Positions 28,497 through 38,295 of a stretch of 64,000 nt of DNA are shown piece after piece. The notes under the pieces are model-generated. The model was given only the letters and a program-made list of their open reading frames with translations. It searched no databases and had not been told where the DNA came from. The stretch covers positions 368,776 through 432,775 of the forward strand of contig VSDK01011733.1 of NCBI GenBank assembly GCA_009767595.1, read 5' to 3'. A program made the translations under genes and the position numbers. This DNA comes from Symbiodinium kawagutii (Eukaryota; Sar; Dinophyceae; Suessiales; Symbiodiniaceae). Position 1 is the first letter of the stretch. Every line of letters starts with the position of its first letter.

Positions 28497-28722
28497 CAGC
28501 AACAACACAGTAACAACAGCAACAACAACAGCAACACCAACAACAACAGCAACGACAACGACAACAACGACAGCAACGACAGCACCAAGCAACAACAACG
28601 ATAGCAACAACAGCAACGACAACGACAACAGCAGCAACAGCAACGATAGCAACAGCAACGATAGCAACAGCAACAACAACAACAACAGCAACAGCAGCAG
28701 CAACAGCAACAGCAACAGCATC
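28497..28722. repeat. (CAA/CAG/GACAAC)n microsatellite
   Basis: 226 bases of CAA, CAG and GAC triplets. Gives poly-Asn/Gln plus-strand and poly-Leu/Val minus-strand frames that are artefacts. Confidence 0.95.
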
Positions 28723-29031
28723 AACACTCCTCCCGAAGAGAAGTATACTTCTCATTTACCAGCAACACGCGTTGTTGTTCAGTTGAGTTCCCAGTTCATG
28801 GTACTAAGGGGGCAGCTGGGCGTTGCAACGTGCAGCAGAAAAAGGTACATTCACTTGTTGGTTCTTGTCGACATGTTGGATGCTGGTTTCCAAGCGTGGT
28901 ATATAGGAATCACAGCCCCAAGAAAACGATGGGTTTTCTATGGCGATTGCATGGTTTTCGCGTGGTTTCCACTGGCTTTCCCCTGGTTTTCCCATGGTTT
29001 CGGTGGTTCAAGCCACATCAGCCCCTGCCAG

Positions 29032-29144
29032 TTGAACGACCTGCGCCCTGTGAGGAGATCAGCTGGCAGCCACCGCCCAACCGGCCCATTCCAAGGCGGG
29101 GAAGTCACATGGGTTGGCTGCTGGGGAGTGATTTGGAGCCGAGG
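29032..29144 (+). CDS. Candidate exon, unknown protein
   Basis: After CTGCCAG the frame reads VERPAPCEEISWQPPPNRPI then GSHMGWLLGSDLEP, ending CCGAG|GGTACCC. The intron starts with the dispersed introner-like repeat. Confidence 0.45.
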
Positions 29145-29203
29145 GTACCCAGGGCTATATCCATTCAAAGGGGGAGCGAGGCCAGGAGCTACCATGAGTG
29201 CTT
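29145..29203 (+). repeat. Introner-like dispersed repeat, best copy
   Basis: GTACCC at the 5' end, then CATTCAAAGGGGGAGCGAGG and CCAGGAGCTACCATG. Starts at the predicted 5' splice site of the exon before it. Confidence 0.6.
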
Positions 29204-29305
29204 GGACCAAGTTGGTGGATGGTTGGATGTGATTCGGCGTGTCCTCCCCTGTCGGAGGAAAACTGTGCTCCCACTTTTTTTTCAAGGCGGAATTGCATGG
29301 CATTG

Positions 29306-29426
29306 CTGTGGGTCGATATTAACTAACCAATTTCATGGGGGATAATAGCCAACAAAACTATACGGAAAACAATGGTTAATGATACTGGTAGGGGAAGCAG
29401 GGGTACAGGGTTTTGACCCACTGCCA
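29306..29426. mobile_element. MITE-like family B copy
   Basis: Inverted ends GCTGTGGGTCGATATTAA and GTTTTGACCCACTGCC with the internal AAACAATGGTTAATGAT shared by other copies. Confidence 0.8.
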
Positions 29427-29638
29427 TATGTCAATGATCATCATCGTTTTGGAGTCGTCGACCTTTATAACGGTTTATATGTTTATCATCACGCATTTAT
29501 CATGACCATCATTATCATCATGAATCATCATCGATGGCATCCTTCACCAGCCGCAGCTGTGGAGTGGCAAGACTGGTTGGCCAACATGAACTGGACAAGG
29601 CAATTCCTTGTCAAGGCTCAGGGTCGGAACCAAAATCA

Positions 29639-29802
29639 TTAGCAGTAATTTGAGTGGGCCACCTGCTCGCCCTCCCAGCTGAACCTCCGGGATGGCGACC
29701 AAAAAAGTCGTGCAGTCGGCTGTGGATCGATCAGCACCCCCAGCTGTCGAGATCGATGACCCAGCCGGCGGTTGATCTCGTTGGTGAACAGCCCATTGGC
29801 TC
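29639..29802 (-). CDS. Candidate terminal exon, unknown protein
   Basis: Minus strand after GGGTCAG: ANGLFTNEINRRLGHRSRQL, GVLIDPQPTARLFWSPSRRF, then EQVAHSNYC and TAA. Coding-like and uninterrupted. Confidence 0.42.
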
Positions 29803-29825
29803 CTGACCCACTATAGCTGGTTGGT

Positions 29826-29949
29826 ACTTGGATGATCGTCCCATTTAGTAACTGGTTTGTAACCATGGTTGTATCCGATTTATCAAGGGTATAACCCACT
29901 TAGGGTAGTTACTAACCAAGGTTACTAAGTGGGATGATCATCCAAGTAC
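29826..29949. mobile_element. MITE-like family F copy
   Basis: Inverted ends ACTTGGATGATCGTCCCATT and GTGGGATGATCATCCAAGT, with inner TTAGTAAC / GTTACTAA. A half copy lies near 60498. Confidence 0.7.
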
Positions 29950-30021
29950 TTGGATGTGTGTCCCCATTGAGTCACTGGGTACACGCTGGTCTCATTGGAA
30001 GCACGCACCGAAAAAAAGGGC

Positions 30022-30119
30022 TATTTCTCAAACGAGGGGTACACCCAAGTCATCCTTTACATCAGTCGTTTATAGTAAACAACTCCAACCTTTTCTGGGT
30101 CCGCTATGGCTTGAGAAAC
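30022..30119. mobile_element. MITE-like family A copy
   Basis: Ends ATTTCTCAAACGAGGGGTAC and GGTCCGCTATGGCTTGAGAAA around AGTCATCCTTTACATCAGTCG. Confidence 0.75.
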
Positions 30120-30145
30120 TCCCATTTGCAACGGTGATTTTCCAG

Positions 30146-30274
30146 GGCATCTCCAATCCCAGCATGGATTCTCCCACCGCAACTGCTTGGTATTCGCTTC
30201 GCAGCGTCGGCGCAGGGCCTGTCGATCGCCAGCAGCGCCTACGTGTCCAAGAAGAACACGGATGCTGCAGAGAG
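30146..30274 (+). CDS. Candidate exon, unknown protein
   Basis: Between TTTTCCAG and GAG|GTGCGG. Reads ASPIPAWILPPQLLGIRFAA then SAQGLSIASSAYVSKKNTDA. Strong GC3 bias and splice signals. Confidence 0.5.
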
Positions 30275-30739
30275 GTGCGGGTGACCGTCACCCAGGAAGT
30301 TTGATCGTGAAGAATCCACCACGATGGTGGTTAAGAATGGCGAGGAATCATATGATCAATGGTGGCTATATAAGTAGCAATGCTGAGTATATGCTGAACA
30401 ATGGTGAGTGTGGTTAACTATGGTGAAGTATATGGTTAACAATCTCAAGAAATACCAAGAATGGCATTTTTGCGCAACAATCGTGATTCAGAATGGCATA
30501 TGGTTTGACAGTTGAGGCACCATTGGTAACCAGGATATGGTGAATGCATGCTTTAATCGCCTGATTATGAAGCAGGATGGTGAACAATGGTGAACAAGGT
30601 GTGCAGACAGATGGATTTGCTGGTTGCACCACCGCCCCGACCCCCTTGGTAGGGCTCTTCCTGGAGGGTGCAGGTCAGCCACCATTTCCGTTTTCCCTCA
30701 TTTTTGGTACGATGGTAATGGTCCCACTTGGCTGGCCGT

Positions 30740-30800
30740 TGGGATCATAAGGAGCGGGGGCATTCCTTTGAAGGGGGAGCCCGGAGCTACCAGGCATGGT
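30740..30800 (+). repeat. Introner-like dispersed repeat, copy
   Basis: AAGGAGCGGGGGCATTCC, then TTTGAAGGGGGAGCCCGG and AGCTACCAGGCATGG. Confidence 0.55.
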
Positions 30801-31088
30801 GGAACATGGCATGGCGATGTCATCAATGTGGACGGTTGCCCCTTGTTTTCGTGCGCTACTCCTGGCAGAATCACCATGGTCACCGACCTGACATAGAGTG
30901 GCTGATTCCTTCAGCTTGTGCCGACCAACCATGACCAACCGTTGCCAAGCATTGCTGATCTATGCTGAATTATGCTGACATGATCATATAATAATTAGAT
31001 TTGCTGTTTTTTGGAACAGTGCAACTATCCGTGCCAACGAGTCATTGTAATTAGTTAGTGCTGATGCTTTCATTTTCAATGTTTGCAC

Positions 31089-31244
31089 CTGAAATCTGCG
31101 CCTGACGCCACGAGAAGCAGTTGGTCGAAGGCAGAGCCAAAGCAAGTGCTGGAAAAGCGCTTGGCTGAAATTCGCGCAGAGGAACAGGAGCTGCAGGCCC
31201 GCAAGGAAGCGAAAAGCTACGGAGCTCCCTGCCCCGAAGCCTAA
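31089..31244 (+). CDS. Candidate C-terminal coding segment, coiled coil
   Basis: In-frame segment ending at TAA (31242-31244). It reads as a charged helix (VLEKRLAEIRAEEQELQARK) with a short tail GAPCPEA. Codon use is GC3-rich, unlike the AT-rich flanks. It lies 28 bases upstream of the F-box-like ORF, in another frame. Could be the last exon of an upstream gene or a remnant; family unknown. Confidence 0.4.
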   Translation: MKSAPDATRSSWSKAEPKQVLEKRLAEIRAEEQELQARKEAKSYGAPCPEA

Positions 31245-31272
31245 AATCCAAAGATGCTCGCCCGCGCCATCC

Positions 31273-32178
31273 ATGACTGGTCCGCGACAGGCAGCGACGC
31301 CACTGTGGTTGTTAAGTGAAGCGATGACGAGAGAGATCTTGAGCTATTTGGACATGGCAAACAAGTTCGACCTCATCAAGCTGTCCAGGGCCTGGAGGAA
31401 GTTCCTACAGGATTCCACGCCTGTTTGGAGTCCCTTGAAGATGGATGTAGTGATGGCCCGCAAGCTGCTTGCGGTGGGCTGGGTGCAGCAGATGTTCCGG
31501 AAGCCGCCAACAAAGGCATCACTGCGCAAGTTTTGGAAGGCATCCCTGCCGAGTGCCTGGATGGACGTGGAATGCGTGGAAGTCCACTTGCCGACTGATA
31601 TGGGTATGGACGTGGGTGAGGATGCAGAGACGTCTGACACCGACGCGGAACCGGAGAGTAAGATGCCAACTCGTCTATCCATGAGCACGTTTTCATCACG
31701 ATGGTTGGAGGGGTGGAGTTACTCGGTGCCTGTGCCATACTTTGCCCATGTACGTCACCTTACGATTCACAACGTCGAGAAGCATTGGGCGACCTTCGGC
31801 TTCAAGCATGCGCGGGTACTTGAACTACAACGGTTCTCCTGGGTCAAGTTGAGGTACAATCAACGTGACAACGCCTATGTGCTGGAGGCCAAAACGAATG
31901 AGCCACCGTCGGTGGACTTGAGTATCATCAAAGAAGTGAATCGCTCTCGGAGCCAAGCTTGGCAGAATGTCATCCCGGCCGGCAGCATCACAGACCGGGA
32001 AGCTCTGTTCCTCACGGAGAATACAACTGCCGTGAAGCTCGGCCCGGACTTTCATTTTTTGCCCAATCGCCGTCGCTCAAGAGCGTTGAGCGGACACCTG
32101 GTCCGCAAGGCTTGCAGAGGCATCACTGCGGACCTTCAGCAGCGCTATCCAGGCTGTTTAACCGGATTTTCCGAGTGA
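31273..32178 (+). CDS. F-box-like protein, apparently intronless
   Basis: 301-residue frame with no internal stop, the longest non-element ORF in the window. Residues about 11-48 resemble an F-box: LLSEAMTREILSYLDMANKF, then LSRAWRKFLQ and PVW, the usual L..E....I..yLd......L....W.......W pattern that would bind Skp1 in an SCF ubiquitin ligase. An acidic stretch (ETSDTDAEPES) lies near 120, and the C-terminal half has no recognised repeats. The frame stays open upstream, so 31273 is the first good ATG rather than a proven start. No intron signals are needed, so it may be a retrocopy; expression is unproven. Confidence 0.6.
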   Translation: MTGPRQAATPLWLLSEAMTREILSYLDMANKFDLIKLSRAWRKFLQDSTPVWSPLKMDVVMARKLLAVGWVQQMFRKPPTKASLRKFWKASLPSAWMDVECVEVHLPTDMGMDVGEDAETSDTDAEPESKMPTRLSMSTFSSRWLEGWSYSVPVPYFAHVRHLTIHNVEKHWATFGFKHARVLELQRFSWVKLRYNQRDNAYVLEAKTNEPPSVDLSIIKEVNRSRSQAWQNVIPAGSITDREALFLTENTTAVKLGPDFHFLPNRRRSRALSGHLVRKACRGITADLQQRYPGCLTGFSE

Positions 32179-32445
32179 GAGTGCTCCATATCAAGTCGCC
32201 ATGGCCAAAAAGAATCGGGGGTTATGCAGCTTGGAAAACCACCAATTCTTGATGATGTTTTATCCTTATTTATTGCAATCCGCTACTGGCAACCATGATC
32301 AGCCAGCATGAGCTGCAACTAGCGACTATCTCATCATGAACTGTAGCCATCATGAAGTGTCAGTAGCCATCATGAACTGTCATTACAGCCATGAGCTATC
32401 ATGAACCAGTATGTGCCACCGTCAGCCATGTAGTACCTGGTTGCT

Positions 32446-32558
32446 CGCCTTTGGTAAACCAACCTGGCAATAGAGAATCCACCATGTATATCTGATTTCC
32501 TTGAGTATCCTTCAGAAAAAGCAGATTTTCCATTGCCAGGTTAGTTTACCAGAGGGTA
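32446..32558. mobile_element. MITE-like family C copy
   Basis: Inverted ends TTTGGTAAACCAACCTGGCA and TGCCAGGTTAGTTTACCAGA. Confidence 0.8.
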
Positions 32559-32826
32559 GGTGTTGTACAAGGACCATTAACTTAGCCATCCATTGTCATT
32601 TTTGGTCGTTGGCAACCATCGAGTCCAACCATCATTTTGCCATCACCCCTTGGCCCCTCGCAAACATGAACCCATCACAAGCCATAGGATATACCGCACT
32701 GTGACCAGAAATTAGAGAACAAATGTTTGAACCACAAATAAGACAATAAGAAAATGGACATGAAGCACCGATTCAACATTTATCAATCAATCATCAGTGA
32801 TTCAATGAGCACTGATTCAACATTTA

Positions 32827-32942
32827 TGGCTCTGGGTCAAAATCCTGTACCCCTGGTTCCCCCATCATCAACCATTGTTTTCCCTACTATTGTTGGTGAT
32901 TCAGTCCCTATAAGTTGGTTCATTAATATTGACCCATAGCCT
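32827..32942. mobile_element. MITE-like family B copy
   Basis: Ends GGCTCTGGGTCAAAATCC and AATATTGACCCATAGCC, flanked on both sides by TTAT (4-bp target duplication). Confidence 0.85.
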
Positions 32943-32964
32943 TATCAAGCATCAGTGTGTCTGT

Positions 32965-33130
32965 TTGCATCCGTCCACCCTTCACCGCTGGGCTGTTAAT
33001 CGCACTGCTCAGGCAGACGCGGGTGTCCAGTGCCAAAGGCACTACACCCACCATGACGCCCAGGATGACGCCCAGGAGGAGGGACCAGGGAGGACGGTGA
33101 CCTGCTGAGTTCATGCAGCTGTTGGGGAGC
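32965..33130 (-). CDS. Candidate exon with membrane helix
   Basis: Minus strand: RLPNSCMNSAGHRPPWSLLL then GVILGVMVGVVPLALDTRVC, a strong transmembrane helix, then LSSAINSPAVKGGRM. Follows a CTACCAG acceptor; downstream boundary unclear. Confidence 0.42.
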
Positions 33131-33139
33131 CTGCTGGTA

Positions 33140-33815
33140 GATTCTGGCCATGTGTGATCCCCCATTATTAGCCAATAATAATGGCTATAAGTTATAATAG
33201 TTCTGGGGGATAACCATAGCTAATAAAACAATGGTCTTCCCAACAGCAGGATGCTTTTGGGTTGAAGAATCTCTAGCAGGTGGTGCAACCATCTTCCGAG
33301 AAAATTTGTCATCTTCATAGTTTATAGGGAAACCCGAAGAAAGCAGCTGCTGTATGAACAAACGTTTCTTTACAGTAGCTATGATATTAGATTTTCAGAG
33401 CTTTTCATACAGGCTGCTGATTAACGTAGCTATCATATTTTCCATTGTTATGTTAATCTCCCCGAGGGCATGGCTTGTAATGCAAAGCAACTGCAGGCGC
33501 ACAAATTTTTCAGCCCCAACTTGGCAATCACTGAGCGGGAAAATCATGAGGGTGAATGAGATCCCATCAATTTGCAACGCTTAAACGTAGGTCAAGAACT
33601 AGGTCATTGCTACCTTCATACACGAACCATTCTGACCTACATATTCTTGCTGGACATTGTTTTTGTTGGGCATATCTTTTATAGTTGAGTTTTTGCGGTT
33701 TTCCGTTGGTGATTCATGCGTCTTTCTGTTCTGACCTTTGTGAATCCAGGAGTTTTCCTATTTTTGCAGTGGTTTCCTTGCACACCCAGGAAAACACTGG
33801 GAAACCATGGTGCAG
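33140..33815. other. Mostly non-coding stretch
   Basis: A weak minus-strand open segment at 33395-33577 (Met/Leu-rich) is the only hint of coding. Confidence 0.35.
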
Positions 33816-33959
33816 AATGTCCCTGAGAAACCTACCGCTGCCCCCGGATGGCAGGGACCCCTTCCCGCCGTCACTTGGCTGCGTGTCAGGGATCAGCGCC
33901 AGCGATTTCTCCGAGATCTCCAGGCGAAAGGCATCGATGTGGGACGACTGAGCCTGTGA
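33816..33959 (+). CDS. Candidate terminal exon, unknown protein
   Basis: After GGTGCAG: NVPEKPTAAPGWQGPLPAVT, WLRVRDQRQRFLRDLQAKGI, DVGRLSL and TGA. Amphipathic basic helix near the end; good codon bias. Confidence 0.5.
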   Translation, partial: NVPEKPTAAPGWQGPLPAVTWLRVRDQRQRFLRDLQAKGIDVGRLSL

Positions 33960-34453
33960 GGCCGCGATGTACAGGGCCAATCAGCAGGTCCGGTGAGGAA
34001 GAGCCAGGGACCGTGGAGAAACCATGAGAAATCAGGAATGAATCAGGCAAAAACAATTCAAATCAAATACTTGTATCATATTATCATATATTATCATGAT
34101 GTATCATTTGACTACCGTTCGAAACCTCGTAGAAGGGACTCACACTTCGCAAGCACGGCCATTCGCTCGTTTGGGTTTGTTCTATGCCATGGGATGATGT
34201 GACGCGAGCTCCCCAGCATCGCCATCCGGAACATCCATAGCTGGCTACCCTGATTACGTTGGCAGTTGGTGAGGGAGAATGGTCAAACATGAGCAAGTAG
34301 AACGTCTTAGTTGGCTTATCGAATTAACATGTGCAGTTGATTAAGTAATTCTATTTGAGTCAATTGAGATTTGCTGTAGATTAAGTATACTACATTGTAC
34401 TAGTTGGGTAGTGAACCATGATTCATCAGCAAGTCACCATCTCCTGAGCCCAG

Positions 34454-34597
34454 GGCCCCACCAGCCGCGGCCTGTTCTACCCCTCGCAACAACAGACGTG
34501 CGTTTTGTTTCGCGACGCCCAAAGCGAGTCTGGCGTCGAAGAGCAAAACGCCACGAAAAACCTTGCCTTCGAAAAGGGGAAAAGGGGCCTAGCGCAG
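34454..34597 (+). CDS. Candidate internal exon, unknown protein
   Basis: Exactly 48 codons, phase 0 to 0, between GCCCAG and a perfect GC-type donor CAG|GCAAGT. Reads GPTSRGLFYPSQQQTCVLFR, DAQSESGVEEQNATKNLAFE and KGKRGLAQ. GC donors are frequent in dinoflagellates. Confidence 0.52.
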
Positions 34598-34599
34598 GC

Positions 34600-35270
34600 A
34601 AGTGGTTCGTGTGGGCGCCCGCCACTGATTCCCAAGAAGGATGGGAAAATCTGGAAACATCTAGAGGAAAATCCAGTGAATGACTGTTAGTCAGTCGTGA
34701 CTTGACGGTTGGTAATGGTGGGCGTTGGAAGGATCTTTGCTCGACCTGCCATAGAAGACTGATAGTTTCTAGCCCCCCAGAAACTCGCAGCTTGTTGGTC
34801 GCTTTGCGTGGCAGTCCATGGTCCCAGTGAGGTGTGAAAACCAAGGGGTTTGATTCGTTTCATTCATCGGGAGTCTGAGTACATGTTGCAACTTATCTCA
34901 GCTGGCTGGTGCATGTTGCATCATGTTGCCCAGAGTGGATAGAACTCTTGTTGTTGGCTTGTGCTTGCATATAGTCCAAGTTTGAACATTTGTCTGAGAT
35001 ACACTACTTCCGGAATAGGGGCTCTGAAAGCCCTGGAAAGCCCACGTGCTGATGTTGGTTGTCGCGCTTGTGGAGGCTGATTATGGCGTTTGATGGTTTT
35101 CTCTTTATAACAAAGATGCCTTATCGACGACAACACGTAAAATCTAGCTTCTGGTTTTGAACATTTGTTGCTTTCCCCATAATTCAGGGCTGATCTTTTT
35201 ATGGATTGATATTTTCTATGTCTTCCCCTAAGAGCGAATGATTGACGATTGCATTTTTTGAGATAGCTTA
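34600..35270. other. Mostly non-coding stretch
   Basis: Only a minus-strand segment near 34985-35040 (RAFRAPIPEVVYLRQMFKLG) looks weakly coding. Confidence 0.35.
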
Positions 35271-35271
35271 C

Positions 35272-35401
35272 AAGCACCAACCAGAACTGCTTGAAGAAAC
35301 TGATCGGCTTCAAGCCAAGCCACGAGCGCCGCCAGAGTCACTGAGGCATAGGCCTTGTAGGCCTGGGTGCCGGCACGTCTGCACGGCAGCTGCTTCAGCT
35401 T
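35272..35401 (-). CDS. Candidate exon, unknown protein
   Basis: Minus strand between TTTGGCAG and GCTT|GTAAGC. Reads KLKQLPCRRAGTQAYKAYAS then VTLAALVAWLEADQFLQAVL. Helical, GC3-rich. The plus strand is also open. Confidence 0.45.
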
Positions 35402-35825
35402 CTGCCAAACAGGTGCGGTGCCAGAGCCCTGGCCAGTCCTACCCTTAGTGGCCATTGCCATCCGATGGGTCAACCAGCTTGGTATGATGAGTTTTTGGAT
35501 GGCAAGGATGGCGCAGGTGGTGAGAGAGAGGCTTATCATTCATTGCCGGTGATGGTTCATGGTGGCCGAAAGGATTGATTGTGGGCTTCTGGGATGGTCG
35601 ATGAGTGTGAACCGTGGTGAACCATGCTGTCGGAACGTGGTGGTGTCACTTCCTCTCCTCGATGGATAGCCTGAGCCAGGTGGAGACTGAACCACCATCC
35701 CGAAGTGGGTAATGGCAAAGAGTTGCGGACATAGTTGATGGGTGTTGGCTGTTGGTGAATACTGTTGCTGGATGGATGGACGGGCACTTATTGACTTGTG
35801 GACAACTAGGATGATAAATGATGCT

Positions 35826-35843
35826 TATATATATATATATATA
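35826..35843. repeat. (TA)n microsatellite, target of element 2
   Basis: TA run directly left of element 2; the run resumes at 43839 right of B2. Confidence 0.92.
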
Positions 35844-35914
35844 TGGGTCAACGTCCCCGTACTTAAAGATGAACACAGCATGTATGAATTTTTTATGTAG
35901 TTTCGGCTTACAGC
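35844..35914 (+). repeat. Element 2 split direct repeat A1
   Basis: These 71 bases, starting TGGGTCAACG and ending CGGCTTACAGC, recur exactly at 43427-43497. The start codon of the first ORF (35869) lies inside. The left flank is a TA dinucleotide run. Confidence 0.92.
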
Positions 35915-36882
35915 TGATGATCAGGGTGCCTCCTGAAATTGGAGGCACACCCTTGGGTATAACATGGTCTAGGCTGGGATTCTTGCTGGGGAATCCTGGT
36001 CTACCCTCGGCCTTCAGGGAACAGGCCTTGACCCGCCTGCGGATCTTCTACTGCGAGATCCAGGACCTGGCGGCCCAGCACTCGCCTCTTGGGGCTCCCT
36101 TGGCAGGGGGGGGCACCCAGGGCACTCCCGCAGAGGCAGCAGAGGAGGAGAAGACAGAGGAGCCTCCCGCAGACAAGGGAGGAGAGGAAAGCAAGAAAAG
36201 AGCATCCAAGGAGAGCAAAGGGAGAGAGAAAAGGAAGGAATCTGGAGGGCACAAGAAAAAGAGGAGACACAAAGAAGGAAAGACAAAGTCTCCTGCACGT
36301 GAAGAGAAGGCATCGGCTAGCTCCCGGGTCAGGGAGCGTAAGATAGAGGAGGTTGAAGAGGAGCCTCGCAAAGAAAAGAAAAAGCGGGATAGATCCGAGA
36401 GTTACGGCAGAAAGAGGGAGAAAAGGTCTCCCGGAGTTAAGGAAGAGGTCCCTGAGGAAGAGTACGGCAGTGAGGAGCCCAGGTACGAAGAGGAGCCGGA
36501 AAGTGAAGACGAGAAGGAGAAGAGCTCCCGCAGTAGGGAGCCTAGGCATAAGAGGGAGAGAAGATCTCCTGGAGAAAGTCAGGAGGAGCGGCCAAGGTCA
36601 TCGGGAAGAAGAAGGGAGCTGAGGAGTAGGTCAGGGAGCAGAGGAGTTGCACCACCAAGGACTCCTGAACATCGAAGGGAGTCCAGTCGGGACCGAGGTT
36701 CCCGCAAACCACCTGAGCCGCCTGGGCCTCCCCCTGGGGTTTTCGTGAGGTTTCGATCTCCAGGGCCAAACAAGGGGATCCAGAAAAAGGTGCGAAACCA
36801 GGACATCAGGCGCTACGGGTGGGACGCGAACCGGAAGCAGTACCGACAAGAGTACTACCAGCGCCAGTGGGGGAGGCGCTAG
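35869..36882 (+). CDS. Element 2 ORF1, highly charged RS/ER-rich protein
   Basis: 337 residues if begun at the ATG inside A1 (35869). The frame is open 17 codons further upstream, but those lie in the flanking TA repeat, so this start is preferred. The N-terminal 20 residues (MNTACMNFLCSFGLQ and on) are repeat-encoded. Residues about 85-300 are low-complexity Lys/Glu/Arg/Ser with many RS, SPG and EEP units, resembling splicing-factor RS domains. The C-terminus is Pro-rich, then aromatic and basic (DIRRYGWDANRKQYRQEYYQ). Its TAG abuts the ATG of the next ORF with no gap (36880-36885). Probably a disordered RNA-binding accessory; no family recognised. Confidence 0.65.
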   Translation: MNTACMNFLCSFGLQLMIRVPPEIGGTPLGITWSRLGFLLGNPGLPSAFREQALTRLRIFYCEIQDLAAQHSPLGAPLAGGGTQGTPAEAAEEEKTEEPPADKGGEESKKRASKESKGREKRKESGGHKKKRRHKEGKTKSPAREEKASASSRVRERKIEEVEEEPRKEKKKRDRSESYGRKREKRSPGVKEEVPEEEYGSEEPRYEEEPESEDEKEKSSRSREPRHKRERRSPGESQEERPRSSGRRRELRSRSGSRGVAPPRTPEHRRESSRDRGSRKPPEPPGPPPGVFVRFRSPGPNKGIQKKVRNQDIRRYGWDANRKQYRQEYYQRQWGRR

Positions 36883-38295
36883 ATGCGGAGACATAGGCCT
36901 GCTGCCGCAGTTGCACGTGGACGACCTCGACCTGCTGCAGCTGTACCAAGGATTCGGAGGCCGGCCGCTGCGTTGCCTTCAGTGGAAGAAGAAACTCCCG
37001 ATCCAGTGGGAGTGTCGGAGGCCTACCATCGAGGAGAAGTGGTGCAAGTGGCTCACGTACCACTCTCTTTGTTGACTTCGGGGGAGTGGTTCCGAAGCGA
37101 AAAAGCCATCTACGAAGGAGGAGAAGTAGACGTGGCTGGGAGAGTGGAGCGCATAGAGGTGGACGGGACCTCGTGGGAGGTTGTGTTCCGTCCTTCAGGA
37201 ACGAAGAGCGAGGAACTCCTGAAGGTGTGCACCGCAGTGGAAAGACCACTTCTTCGAGGACATCTTTGCAGAGCTGATTGCACGAGGCGAAGGACAAACC
37301 CGAACCTCTTGCACCTTCAGACGTTGCAACGTCTGACAGCCACCTCTCCCGTGACATGGGAGACCAACTGCGAAGAGGAGGATGCTTTGAGGTCACTTCG
37401 AGAAGTTCAAGAAGGATGGGAAGCCCAGAGAGAAAGAGGCGGCGAAAAGAAAGGCAAGGACAAACGCAGCTCCAGCTCATCGAGGGAGAAGAGAAAAAAG
37501 AAAAAAGAAAAGAAAAAGGAGAAGAAGAAGACAAGAAAGGAGCAGCGGAAAAAGATGGGAGGAAAGACGAACGCTTTGAAGACGACCCTGGCTTTGTATG
37601 GGGGGACGGGCCTAGACCCGGATCCCCAGAACAGAAGAATCCTCCTGAAGAAGACCAAGAAAAGAATCCGCAAAGACAGAGTGACTTCATCAAGCTCATC
37701 GTCATCGGGGACGAGCGAAACCGATGGGGAGATGGAGGCCACAATGCTGGAGCAGCGGTCAAAGATACAAAAGATCGCCGAGCTCTCCCCCGGCCTCCTC
37801 TCCTGCGAAGCCCTTCGATCCATGAAGGATCACATCCTCCAATCCACTGGAGCTCCCTGGGGAGTGGATCGCGATTCACTCCCGCCGGTGGTGACGCAAT
37901 ATGTACGCCAACATTGCGTACCCCGAGCAAGTCCTCCTATGGCCAGGGAGTACCTAACCTTGGCTACAATACTGGACCTGCTACTGCAGGCCCGCCCAGC
38001 AGAGGCGGCCGACGTCGCCTTTCAACGGGTGAAGGGGCTCGAGATGCAGCAGTCAGGATTGGGGTGGATGGTTTCGCAGAAAGTGGAAATCATCCCTGGT
38101 GTGGATCCAGGCATCGCGAGTCGAGCCGAAATCGAAGTCGCACAGAAAGAGGGGAGACTAGATGCCCAGGCGAGGCAAAGCAGCAGCAAAGGCGAGCCGG
38201 TGAGAGGAAAAGCAGGAGGAAAAGGGAAAGACAAGGACAAAGGAAAGGGAAAGGACAAGCCCAAAGGGGGCAACAAAGAAGAAGGAAAAAAGTGA
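36883..38295 (+). CDS. Element 2 Gag-like protein
   Basis: 470 residues starting directly after the ORF1 stop. Residues 1-40 are Ala/Arg/Pro-rich. A small folded region (about 45-110) has SGEWFRSEKAIYEGGEVDVA. The middle is Lys/Glu/Ser low complexity. A helical capsid-like region (about 290-415) includes KIQKIAELSPGLLSCEALRS and YLTLATILDLLLQARPAEAA. The end is a Lys/Gly/Asp-rich tail closing GKK before TGA (38293-38295). The last codons form the slip site AAAAAAG, so a fraction of ribosomes should continue into Pol. Probably the structural nucleic-acid-binding protein. Confidence 0.75.
   Translation: MRRHRPAAAVARGRPRPAAAVPRIRRPAAALPSVEEETPDPVGVSEAYHRGEVVQVAHVPLSLLTSGEWFRSEKAIYEGGEVDVAGRVERIEVDGTSWEVVFRPSGTKSEELLKVCTAVERPLLRGHLCRADCTRRRTNPNLLHLQTLQRLTATSPVTWETNCEEEDALRSLREVQEGWEAQRERGGEKKGKDKRSSSSSREKRKKKKEKKKEKKKTRKEQRKKMGGKTNALKTTLALYGGTGLDPDPQNRRILLKKTKKRIRKDRVTSSSSSSSGTSETDGEMEATMLEQRSKIQKIAELSPGLLSCEALRSMKDHILQSTGAPWGVDRDSLPPVVTQYVRQHCVPRASPPMAREYLTLATILDLLLQARPAEAADVAFQRVKGLEMQQSGLGWMVSQKVEIIPGVDPGIASRAEIEVAQKEGRLDAQARQSSSKGEPVRGKAGGKGKDKDKGKGKDKPKGGNKEEGKK

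Noticed and set aside
28449..28755. Poly-Leu and Ala/Val-rich minus-strand ORFs
   Set aside because: Read-through of the CAA/CAG repeat.
36001..37930. Large Leu/Phe/Ser-rich minus-strand ORFs
   Set aside because: Antisense shadows of Lys/Glu/Arg-rich coding.
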